From assembly GCA_009760855.2 (NCBI GenBank), contig WPIO01000118.1:250001-314000 (forward strand): a DNA stretch of 64,000 bases. The letters are read 5' to 3'. This stretch comes from Cristatella mucedo. Taxonomy: Eukaryota > Bryozoa > Phylactolaemata > Cristatellidae. Each line of letters opens with the position of its first letter. The first letter of the stretch is position 1. The notes beneath the pieces were generated by a model. The model saw only the letters and a program-made list of their open reading frames with translations, ran no database searches and was not told the origin of the DNA. Position numbers and translations under genes: made by a program. Shown here one piece after another: positions 38,001-45,814 of the stretch.

Positions 38001-39385
38001 GTCGTGAAAAGCAACCGCCTTACCCAGTGAGCCATTATGGCTCAGGCAATAGCCCGACAGGTGTACTTTCGGCTGGCCCCCATTCAAATCTCGGCAACTA
38101 GTTAAGCTGCTTTACACGGTCTGAACCCGCATAGACTTGAACTTGCACAGACCTGCACAGACGGGTTTACAAATCTTCTGAACAATGCTGATCAAGATGA
38201 TATGCCTCAGATAGTTCTCCTAGATCTCTCAGTAGCATTTGACACAACTGACCAGCAGATCCTTCAGTAACGCCTCTCGGCAAGCCAATATATTAACAGC
38301 ATGTTGCTTAACTGAATAAGGCCTTATCTCAGTGAGAGATGTCAAGAGCGTAGATGTAAATGGCTGCCGTTCATATGGGGAGTCCATACAATATGGGGTA
38401 CCTTTGGGTTTAGTCTTATGCCTCCTCTTCATTACCTATACTCTTCCTCTAGCCGATGACATCGCCAAAACAATCATGACTTTCATTTCTAGGCCGATGA
38501 CACTCAGCTCTACGAACCTTTCGACCCTTTCAAGCATTGCTTCCCATCTGACTCACTTAATTCCCTTGCAGCCTGCATCAAAGATAAAACACTTGGATGG
38601 CCACTAACTTCCTGAAGCTTAACGACGATAAGACCAACCTAATAGATTGTGACAAATAAATTAGAAGACAGCAACCTCAAGATTGGTTAATCTAGCATCA
38701 CTGCCCTTAATCGTCTGCAACTGGAGCAAAACTCAGCAGCTCGGCTGGTCTGTCGTCGATGGCATAGCTGCCACTGCACATCACTTCTATCTGAGCTTCA
38801 CTGACTTCCTGTCAAGCTTTGAATCCACTTAAAGACACTCTCTGGTCTATAGGTCACATCACTTGCTTGTGCCAACCTGCCTGTCCGACTTCCATACTCT
38901 GTGGATGTAGCATTGCATGCACTCAGCCACCGCCTAACACACACAAACCGACGCTTGCGCAGCCAGTCTTCAGTCACGAGGGCAGGTAAAGGTTGTCTGA
39001 GTTGGGCTGTCACTGCACAAGCAAACGCTGTGGAGCTTTGCAGCCTTGGGAGCCTGTCGCGAAGCCGAAGCCAATCCAAACTGTTAGCAGAGCCTGCGGC
39101 CATTTATGATTGAGCAGCAAAAACGGACACGCTGCCCTGGCAGCTGCATTTCTCTGACAGCAAGCCTGGTGCCAAGGCCACTCAGGCCTGCAAGCCTGGC
39201 GATTCCTCCGAGTAAATGGGCAATGAAAAAGGCACGTGCACGGAGCAAAGGTACGAGCAGGCGGCCGAAGCAGGTTCGCTAGGGCAGCTGCATCGAGCTC
39301 ACCTGTTATGACGTCGCACGGTCTGCTCGACGACCTTGGACGATTCCTTCAGCGCCTGACTGAGATCGTACGGCAGGTCTTCCAT
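20601..39385 (-). CDS. GPATCH2: GPATCH2 orthologue (nuclear G-patch protein), seven coding exons
   Basis: Coding exons on the minus strand are 39385-39303, 35286-34637, 27983-27635, 26515-26364, 23618-23362, 21877-21827 and 20760-20601. All junction phases agree. Features shared with vertebrate GPATCH2 run in the same order: N-terminal MEDLPYDLSQALKESS, the basic patch RKRRGKKRRS, an SDSDD stretch, RRRRRLRHMLVD, KRKRKQKMD, the acidic block GDDEQSDFFHEPGPAYG, VTWWGKENK, and SSDVKRRRK. The protein is mostly disordered, basic and acidic by turns, and rich in Ala, Ser and Gly in exon 2. Vertebrate GPATCH2 is a nuclear protein linked to spliceosomal helicase DHX15. The family's C-terminal G-patch exon was not found downstream, so the model is incomplete at the 3' end. 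Introns host LINEs, SINEs and microsatellites. Confidence 0.85.
21827..21877 (-). CDS. GPATCH2: GPATCH2, exon 6 (51 nt)
   Basis: The acceptor GTGCCTATTTTGCAG and donor TAC|GTGAGT flank an open 17-codon frame, LDRPFRIGRRRLKSASY, phase 0 at both ends. It lies where vertebrates have a basic FQARLSRL-type stretch. Identity is modest. Confidence 0.6.
22150..23240 (-). mobile_element. LINE B, 5'-truncated copy
   Basis: Frames at 23344-22895 and 22785-22213 (minus) carry the RT motif FLADDTQLYLSF, NFLKLNDDKTELLLIGHPKR, then LGWLPVEQRIQ and FSSAGPRLWNSLPQ. The 3' UTR at 22150-22260 resembles the other B copies. It lies inside GPATCH2 intron 5. Confidence 0.85.
23362..23618 (-). CDS. GPATCH2: GPATCH2, exon 5
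   Basis: The acceptor is CGTGCTATTTCAG. GG completes a glycine codon, then TAVTWWGKENKSGGGDGRP matches the vertebrate tryptophan-pair motif after the acidic block. The 3' end is uncertain between CAG|GTTACT (exon end 23362) and AAG|GTGGCC (exon end 23428); both are phase 0. Confidence 0.75.
24143..24312 (-). mobile_element. tRNA-derived SINE, family 1, well preserved
   Basis: Full-length, with GGAATCGAACCC (B box complement) and TGTGCCATCACGGCTCA at its head. Lies in GPATCH2 intron 4. Confidence 0.82.
24590..24812 (+). mobile_element. LINE B, 3' UTR fragment
   Basis: Matches the B-family 3' UTR and ends in (TACA)n at 24795-24812. It lies next to a LINE A tail remnant at 24413-24490 in GPATCH2 intron 4. 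Confidence 0.78.
26364..26515 (-). CDS. GPATCH2: GPATCH2, exon 4 (acidic conserved block)
   Basis: The acceptor is CCGCCATTGCAG and the donor is G|GTAGGT (phase 1). It encodes ELSSTSSEDELGTG and the best conserved block of the protein outside the G-patch, GDDEQSDFFHEPGPAYGIPP. Confidence 0.88.
27203..27350 (+). mobile_element. tRNA-derived SINE, family 2, with LINE A-like tail
   Basis: A-box region TGGTTTGGCCCAGTGG, B-box region GGGCTCGAGCCCC, then GAAGCACCCGAATAAAGATT and GGTTCTCTCAGTGCGCT, resembling the LINE A tail. Confidence 0.75.
27635..27983 (-). CDS. GPATCH2: GPATCH2, exon 3
   Basis: The acceptor is CTCTACTGTAG and the donor is AG|GTGCAA (phase 2). It begins QRRRRRLRHMLVDETIDVS, aligning with the vertebrate RRRRKVKRM region. 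It later carries LWKRKRKQKMDTSDG and an acidic end, EDGEDDRMQGELLS. A second acceptor-like site lies 33 nt downstream and is not used in this model. Confidence 0.82.
28340..28747 (+). mobile_element. LINE B, 3' fragment
   Basis: The frame 28365-28685 encodes DNKLAVPFLCLKTVGDRSFS and GPRLWNSLLQFLRNDN. The 3' UTR with GAGTGCACTATACAAAACTC follows, then (TTACA)n at 28731-28747. Confidence 0.82.
28971..29008 (+). repeat. (GT)n microsatellite
   Basis: About 19 units adjoining the SINE 2 copy at 29008. Confidence 0.95.
29008..29148 (-). mobile_element. tRNA-derived SINE, family 2
   Basis: Starts next to a (TG)n run. Reads TTGTATAGCACCTTAAGAGA on the plus strand, complement of the LINE A-like tail, then a degraded head. 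Confidence 0.7.
29785..30178 (+). mobile_element. LINE A, 5'-truncated fragment
   Basis: Starts at FGDRAFSSYAPKAWNSLP and runs through the 3' UTR. The hairpin region is mutated, and (TTA)n follows at 30144-30178. Lies in GPATCH2 intron 2. Confidence 0.83.
31038..31192 (+). mobile_element. tRNA-derived SINE, family 2, with LINE A-like tail
   Basis: A-box region TTGGTTTAGCCCAGTGG, B box GGTTCGAGCCC, then GAAGTGCCTGAATAGAGATT and TTCTCTTAGGTGCTATATAA. Confidence 0.78.
31474..31710 (+). CDS. Unassigned coding-like frame inside GPATCH2 intron 2
   Basis: The frame follows TGAATTTTAG and reads MIDRLRATIRLGPDTITLPE, then IKAMREANLDLAREAHQPT. No partner exon or family was identified. It lies antisense to GPATCH2 and may be chance or an old insertion. 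Confidence 0.2.
   Translation: MIDRLRATIRLGPDTITLPEIKAMREANLDLAREAHQPTVSVSRTHSPFSAVQSDWQQENSSLEHRKSSRGSYSATFL
33301..34050 (-). mobile_element. LINE A, 5'-truncated fragment
   Basis: The (TAA)n run and tail lie at 33303-33410. Broken C-terminal frames include LKSFGDHTFSSYVPIAWNSL on the minus strand. It lies in GPATCH2 intron 2. Confidence 0.82.
34637..35286 (-). CDS. GPATCH2: GPATCH2, exon 2 (basic patch and low-complexity region)
   Basis: The acceptor is TTGTGTTTTCAAG and the donor is A|GTGAGT (phase 1). The exon begins KRRGKKRRSNPDIDFDLNE, passes through Gly-, Glu-, Ala- and Ser-rich sequence containing SDSDDVN, and ends DSVTEKSPVRRL. Its GC-rich repetitive codons leave the opposite strand open too. 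Confidence 0.85.
35549..35636 (+). repeat. (GACA/GGCA)n microsatellite
   Basis: Imperfect tetranucleotide run in GPATCH2 intron 1. Confidence 0.9.
36402..36650. mobile_element. Short element with repeated, inverted 15-bp termini
   Basis: Six head-to-tail 15-bp units like GGACAAATCGTTGCA fill about 36418-36507. About three related units lie inverted at 36600-36645, with roughly 95 bp of AT-rich sequence between. The layout suggests a foldback-type or MITE insertion in GPATCH2 intron 1. No target duplication was recognised. Confidence 0.5.
37858..38044 (-). mobile_element. tRNA-derived SINE, family 1, well preserved
   Basis: An (AAAT)n end, full body complement and head. Lies in GPATCH2 intron 1. 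Confidence 0.82.
38165..38900 (+). mobile_element. Old diverged LINE fragment (CR1/L2-like)
   Basis: Heavily decayed frames give LLDLSVAFDTTDQ (RT motif A) near 38220-38260, ADDTQLY near 38492-38512, NFLKLNDDKTN near 38605 and ARLVCRRWHSCH near 38740. It has many indels. Lies in GPATCH2 intron 1. Confidence 0.7.
39303..39385 (-). CDS. GPATCH2: GPATCH2, first coding exon
   Basis: The ATG at 39385 has a good context (G at -3, G at +4). It opens MEDLPYDLSQALKESS and VVEQTVRRHN, close to the vertebrate N-terminus. The donor is AG|GTGAGC (phase 2), which completes an arginine codon with the first G of exon 2. Confidence 0.87.
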
Positions 39386-39527
39386 TGCAGGCCGGTTCAC
39401 ACGAGCATGCTTTGCTGCAAAACACGGATCTTGCAGCTCCACAGATCCACAAGCAGCATAAGAAGAGCAGGCTCTTAGTAAAGGTCGTCAGCTGGCTATG
39501 AGTAAGCCAGCTGGGGAAATGCACCGA

Positions 39528-39735
39528 TCTGGGACAGGAGGGACGACAATCTGGGAAGGGATGGATGACAATCTAGGAAGGGAACGACGACAACCTGGGA
39601 TGGGAGGGACGACAATCTGGGAAGGAACGGAAAACAATTTGGGAAGAGGGAGACGACAATTTGGGACGGGAGGGACGACAATCTGGGAAGGAAGGGACGC
39701 CAATCTGGAAAGAGAGAGACGACAATCTGGTAAGC
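39528..39735 (+). repeat. Minisatellite, unit about 25 bp
   Basis: Eight or so imperfect units like GGGACGACAATCTGGGAAGG. It begins about 145 bp upstream of the GPATCH2 start codon. Confidence 0.88.
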
Positions 39736-39761
39736 GAGAGTTGCTGGGGAGGGCAGGTAAT

Positions 39762-39910
39762 GACAGAGGGCCGGCTAGGATTGAGGGCAGGCAAGGAAAG
39801 GGAGCAGGCAAAGAAAGGGGGCCGGCTAGGATAGGGGGCCGGCTAGGATAGAGGGCCGGCACGAAAAGGGGGCCGGCAAGGAGAGAGGGCGGCAAGAAAA
39901 TTGGGCCGGC
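39762..39910 (+). repeat. Second minisatellite, G-rich unit of about 17-20 bp
   Basis: Imperfect units like GGGGGCCGGCTAGGATAG follow the first array directly. Confidence 0.85.
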
Positions 39911-41657
39911 TCGGCGGGAGTGGCGTGGCTATGTGGCTGCCAGCGAGAAGTCGAGTTCGCAATGCCTGACCACACGGCCAGCGCTCTCTAAGCACGACCG
40001 ATGAGCGGAGCGTAGTCCGCCCTAGCGCAGCATGAGGGAGTACAGGCTATCACGTATCCCCCACGGACATGTTCAGTCACCATTATAACGCACACCCGCA
40101 CTACTGTTACAGAGACCAGCGACAGCACGCAGAGCAGCTGACGGCTCATGCTGGGGGCGGCGGACTAAGCACGTATAATAGGGTAATGCACGCCGGGCGG
40201 CTTCCTTGCTAGCTAAAAATTGTGGAAGAGGCTGAAATACTCGTTCCAGGAATCCAAACTTTGGTAACTAAAAACGAAAGGTCCGCATGTCGGAATCAGT
40301 GTAAAATCCACGTGCACGGAGTAGGATGTGGCGCAAGATCGGGTCTTGCACGGAGATCATACTTGACATAGTACGGGAAAATCGGTAGATAAAATGGCCA
40401 ATATACCTTCCGACTTGGCGCGTACCGAATCTAGGGCCACTTCATGCGTCGTCAGTTACACAGCGCGAATCCCGGTAGGACGAAGGAGCCGGGCACATCC
40501 CGTCACCAGGTCAAGCAATATGCCGCAGTAAATGCGAGCTATTCTTTGATTGGCACACGGTTTCGGAAGCCATATTGCTTCCGAGTGACCGCTGCCCCCC
40601 CCCCCCTCCCCCCCCACACGCTTCCACACCCACGCCAGCCCGCAGCCCGACCTCCCGCGGGGGAGGAGAGCCACACCACATGAAATACAATTAATTGTGC
40701 AATGGTGTGTGAATTAGCATTCATCAAGCGGTCCGCACGGATTTAAGAATTCGAGGATGATAGAACTGCCTGGCAAAGGCGTCAGTTCAATTTTTTTAAT
40801 GACTTCGTCGAAGATGATGCCAGCGCCTTGCATCTCGCTGGACTCCGCCGTGAATGTGAAAAGCGCCTAATAAGCCTCCGAACGTTCGCCATTGAGACTG
40901 CCTATTTAGGTGCAAAATAGCAGATGCATCGAGGCGAAGCGATGCTCTCGAGATCGCAAGGTTGCGCTTCTCTCCGAACGAGATGCCGCGAAACCCTTGT
41001 TCGAAGCACGCCGCTGCTCGGTATTTCGCAATCACTGTTTCGTCACATATGTAGCACAGCGCCGGCCTGACTCAGTTTTAGAGCGCATAAAAACTGGTCA
41101 GCGAGGAAACACCTCTGTCCCAGAGCCTCGAGCAAGAGGACGCTGCCATCGTAGTAGGGCCACGAGTGACTGATATTGGCTGCCTTGTCGACCCTATAGT
41201 CCCGGCAAGCAATTTAAGAATAGGGCAGCGCTTACCCAAGGTCGCTGTCGCCGCCAGCCGTCCTAGAGTTGCTAGACGGTTTCCGTGAGAACAAAAAAGT
41301 GAGTGAAGAGCACCTGCATCCTCGAGCTGTGAGCAAGGGGACGCAGAGATCGCTGAGGCAGTCGATATTGACTGGGTTGTCAACCCTATTGTCCCGGCTA
41401 GTTATATAATGATAGGGTGACGCTCGCTAAGGGGTCCTTCTTCCCTCTTCGGCTCCATCTCGACGCCGTCGCCGGTAGTTGCCAGACTCGTTTCTCTGAA
41501 AGCGGTGGAGGAGGACGGGTTGTTCGCCTGCGATTGAGGGACAGGACGAGACAGCGCCAGTAGGGTTCGGTGGACACCACCGAATACGGTCGCATAGCGC
41601 TCGAGCTCGAATTTGTGTGTATCTTCTGGTTTTTTTTATGTGTGTCTTCTGTTTGTG

Positions 41658-41772
<115 letters not shown>

Positions 41773-41781
41773 GTCTCGCCA

Positions 41782-42115
41782 AGAGTGCTTGATGTAGTTT
41801 GTGAGGTATTCCTGCCATTAAGGTGGAAGTGGAGCCCTAGTTCTCTGGTCAGGGTCTAGGCTCCGGTTCGGGCTCCGTCTGCTCGGGTCGTGCCCACTCG
41901 GGACGTAAGTAGCCCAAGTGCGAGTCCCCCCACAAGAGTGCTTTGTATATTTAGTACGAGGTATTCCGGCCGTAAGGTGGAAGCGGAGCCCTAGTTTTCC
42001 AGTCAGGGTCTAGACTCCGGTTCGGGCTCCTCGTCCTGTCTGGGTCGTTCCCCACAATAGACGTAGGTAGTAGCCCAAGTGCGCGGACGTATTCCCTCCG
42101 AAAGAGTGCTTGCGC
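41782..42115 (+). repeat. Tandem duplication, unit about 153-168 bp
   Basis: Copies begin AGAGTGCTT at 41782, 41935 and (partial) 42103. The first two share GGTGGAAG, GGAGCCCTAGTT, GGTCTAG and CTCCGGTTCGGGCTCC. Confidence 0.75.
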
Positions 42116-43287
42116 TGTTGAGAGCGTGTGATGAGTGTGGAGATAAAACTGAGCTAGACGCGCAGTGACTTTGTGCGCTTGCGAATAAAGCTCAGGAAAA
42201 TCCCCAATTTGTGTCTCGCTTTCCAATTCACGCCGACGACTCACGACCCTCTTTAGTAACGGCAAGTATGTCAGCGTCAGAAACGCTCGTTTCGTGGCGG
42301 CCTGTTTATTTCGCGTAGGCGCGCACCGAGCGACATTAGGCGGTAGGTTGCACCGCTAGGTAGGCGGCAGGTTACGCCTACTCCGCCGAGCCTTCGGCAT
42401 TACACATATGCATTTGACGACGTCAAATGGCTTGTGAAACCAGTCGCGCTTCCGTCTGGCGAACCCCATACGTCCGGCAGCACTTTGTCGGATTACCACC
42501 TGCACGCGTCCACCAAAGCCGGGCCGCAGAGTGGATTTTCGCGGCGACGTTTGGCGGCTACGCCATTTGAGATATGAAAATGGCTTTGGCAATGCCGCCT
42601 TAATGTCTTTCAGGTGGTTTCAATGCCCAAACCGCCTCTGCGGGCCATACCAGGTCCCGGAAATGCTACCCAGACGATCGACGCCTTGGCTAAGACTGGA
42701 ATTCGGCGGCACTGGGGCGCTGGAAGACAGCCACTCTGTAAACAGAAGGATCAAAGCCGCTACCTCTGGGCAAGCGCCACGCTGTGGCACCTCGTACCCC
42801 GCGAAGTTGGGAGCGAATTGAAGCTGGGAAGTAATACGATCGGAGGAAGTCGAATCCGATAGCGCTGTACGGGGGTTCGAGAGCAAGCCGGTCCTCTGCA
42901 TGACGGTGTGTGCAATCGCGAGACACCGACTTCACTCAATCTTGGGGTACAGCATACATTTCCAGTACGAGCCGCCGCTTCGTTGCGCCGTGAGGCTATC
43001 TCTTCCGTACCGAATTGACTCGTTGCAATCGAAGGCTCTGCAGCCTTCTCGCCTCTGAAAATGCGGGTTGCAATCGAAACCCGGGCGAACGACGCTCGGC
43101 TTCGCACAATAGTACACCGCATGGAGCCCGCGCGCATGCGAGTGCCTGCTCTCGGCCGGCGCGAGACGCCGCCCCCGCCCATCGCAGCGGAGCTCACTTT
43201 CGGTACTTGCAGAAGAATTGAGTGCGAGTAGAATCTTCGCTTTAGAAGACGGCGATTGAATGCGTGGATTTTTGCTCACTTACTTGG

Positions 43288-43618
43288 AATGTAATGTAAT
43301 GTATCTCCGTTAGTAACTCCACAAAGCCATAAAGACCATGTGGGTGTTACGCAGGAGAGTTTTGTATAGCGCACTCACAGCCTAAGCGGCTTTCGGTACG
43401 CATTCGGTAGCCATCAGACTTCGTCTCTCACAAAAAAGAGAAAGTGGAAACCATAGCAGAGTCAGGAGAGCAGTTGATGTAGTGAGAAGCATGGAAGTAG
43501 CAGCTCAGGACCGCTGAAAAGGATGAGCCGTAGTCGGCAGTAGGAGTGTAGTTGTCGTTGCGTAAGAATTGTGGAAGCGAGCTCCACAGTCTAGGACCTG
43601 CAGAGCTAAAGCTTCTAT
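43288..43618 (-). mobile_element. LINE B, 3' fragment
   Basis: A (TGTAA)n-type end at 43288 is followed on the minus strand by the B-family 3' UTR and the LWSSLPQFLRND coding end. Confidence 0.82.
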
Positions 43619-43709
43619 CGCGTCACGGTCTGACGGCGTCCTACATTCTACCGTATTCGCCCCAAGCTAACTGCTATCGGTGTTGAAAAGATAGTGAGAA
43701 AATACTTAC

Positions 43710-43828
43710 GGTCAGTTTCAAGTACTGAGACAATCGCGGACCTGAGGTTCGTCCTCGGTGGCTTCGCTTCGACGCCGGCACTGATCAGATGGGCCACTGA
43801 TTGATTGTTATCAGAGGCCGGTAACTCG
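43710..43828 (-). CDS. Unassigned exon-like frame
   Basis: On the minus strand, the acceptor TTTCTTTCCTCCGAG and a perfect donor GTAAGT enclose an open frame: ELPASDNNQSVAHLISAGVE, then PPRTNLRSAIVSVLETD. Entry phase is 2 and exit phase 1. I do not recognise the protein and found no partner exon, so it could be chance, or a gene reaching beyond what I can trace. Confidence 0.35.
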
Positions 43829-44067
43829 CTCGGAGGAAAGAAAGGCACCAGATACGACCAACCCAATGTTTATAAGAACAGTAGTACTAATTGTAGCTTT
43901 TGTAAGGAGCCCTAAAAGAGCTAGATCTCTTTCTAGGCACTTGACACGTCGAGCTTCGCAGAAGTTCTGCAGAGCTTTCTGGCGGAAGCAATATAGAGTA
44001 AGAGTGCTCCGCGTAAGCTACCACGACGAGCGCGCCCCTGTGCGTCGCTGCTGTGGAATTGCATCGA

Positions 44068-44200
44068 AATAATAATAATAATAATAATAATGCACTCGAT
44101 AAAGCGCCCTCAGAGAACTCAATCTCTTTCTACACGCTTTACATTTGCTGCAAAGGGAAACGCGATTGAATGGTGAGTAATATCATGCTTGATAGAAAAA
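44068..44200 (-). mobile_element. LINE A tail only
   Basis: (TAA)n, the hairpin complement and about 60 bp of 3' UTR. Confidence 0.8.
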
Positions 44201-44583
44201 AAAGCGGACAGTGTCACTCGCGTTTGCGGCCCACTTTAGCCCGTGCGAGGTTTGGTCGATATGCCTGTCAGAAAACGCGTTCGCTTCTTTCCTCCCGCAC
44301 GAGCTTCTTGACTTTATTAGCGCGAAATCCCATCGAGTACATACTTTTCCATCGGCTGTAGTTTAAGCGTAGTCTGAGCCGTAAGGTCGTCTTGAAAACC
44401 CCGCCCGCGAGATTAAAGAGAACGGAAGTGTTTTCTGAGTAAGTCGGTGCGTAACTTAGTTCGCCATCTTTTCAGAGCGGTCCCAGTCCATGCGCTAGCA
44501 AGTGTTCAATGTCGCGCTTAACTCAAAATAATTTTACCGAGTAGAAGGTACCCTAACTTCGCGGGAACGACCTTTTTCTCACA

Positions 44584-44832
44584 ATGGGAGCGGCCTTTTT
44601 AACTTCGAAAGCATCGACCTTCACGGTTGGCCCGACAATGTCAGCGCGCTGTATGAAATGCCTCGACCGCGACCACTCCTGCACGAACTCACTCACTGAT
44701 CTTCATAACATTCAAGTAGAGTCATGCGCCGGGTATCGTGGCACTTTCCATGTACCATGCTACGGATCGGAGGAAACGTGTGTCGTTCGCGGTGTTGAGA
44801 TCGGGATGAGCGTCCGAAAAAAAGCCAGTTGA
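44584..44832 (+). CDS. Small cysteine-rich ORF, unassigned
   Basis: The 82-codon ATG frame contains ARCMKCLDRDHSC, VESCAGYRG and YGSEETCVVRG. The cysteine spacing loosely recalls Ly6/three-finger domains but lacks the terminal CN pattern and a clear signal peptide. No splice partners were found. Low confidence. Confidence 0.2.
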   Translation: MGAAFLTSKASTFTVGPTMSARCMKCLDRDHSCTNSLTDLHNIQVESCAGYRGTFHVPCYGSEETCVVRGVEIGMSVRKKAS

Positions 44833-45814
44833 CAAAAGTGCACATATGCTAAATGGTAAAAGCCTAAGCGATCCGCAATATTTCGACACACTCCGCCTAA
44901 AAGTTCTAGTCTCTTCGGTGCATTGAACTCCGATGTCGCACTACCGCTACATTACTTTTTCTGGGGGCCCTGGCCAGGATAAAAAATGCCTGCCAAGGAA
45001 ACGAACCCACTGAGCTGTTTAGTCCACGAATGATCTTCAACGACGTAAATTGCATCCTTTCTCAAATAAATTAACGTAGCAATCGTAGAAATCTGAGCAG
45101 TAACAATTACGTTATCAACAACTAATTTAGCAATAAAATCATCCCATCAGAAAACAAACTGCACATCATGCATGGACGCCAAGACCTCCCCAATGAGCTC
45201 GAGTCCACAATTTAGGATCTGAGCATGACTACAGCCATTCACGCTCTACACTGCACATTTGTTGTTGTAGTGCCAGCTACCATATAGCAATGTACAGTCG
45301 CTGACGAAGCATCTGGGCGGGCCAATCTCGTTCAGTGGCTATTCAGCCCTCCCGCTTGGCCCGCTGCTGCTATAATCGCCAATACCAGAGACATGGCATA
45401 TCAGGCCGGCTGCCAGACGACAGCGATACACGTTCACCTGCTTGGCACTCTGTTCCTCATTAAAACTTACTACTTTTAAATGTGTATTTCTTGGCAATAT
45501 TTTGCCCTAAGAACGAAACATTAGTTGTGATCGTGCGTACATATTATCGCTAGGCTATCCTAGTTCAAATGCAATCCATGAGGTTATAGCTGTTGCAAAG
45601 ATCCGTGAATTATGCATTACCAAAAGAAAAGCGCCCCGTAGCAGACGTGGGGGGCAGGGCCGCGAGCTTAGACGCCGCGAGCTTGGTTGGAGCTGAGTAC
45701 CCGCTCGTTTGGTATTCCCTAGCATTATCTCGAACCGCTCAGCGAGTTCTCCCTCAAGCGTCAATGTGAATTTCTCTAACCTAGTGGTCGTCAGGAATGG
45801 TATAAATCCAGCGG

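Noticed and set aside
39498-39895. Repetitive ORFs with WEG or PSLPS patterns
   Set aside because: Produced by the two minisatellites upstream of GPATCH2.
42531-42862. Overlapping frames around MPKPPLRAIPGPG, reminiscent of a cytochrome P450 start
   Set aside because: Too short, no heme-binding or helix motifs nearby, and both strands are open in this GC-rich region.
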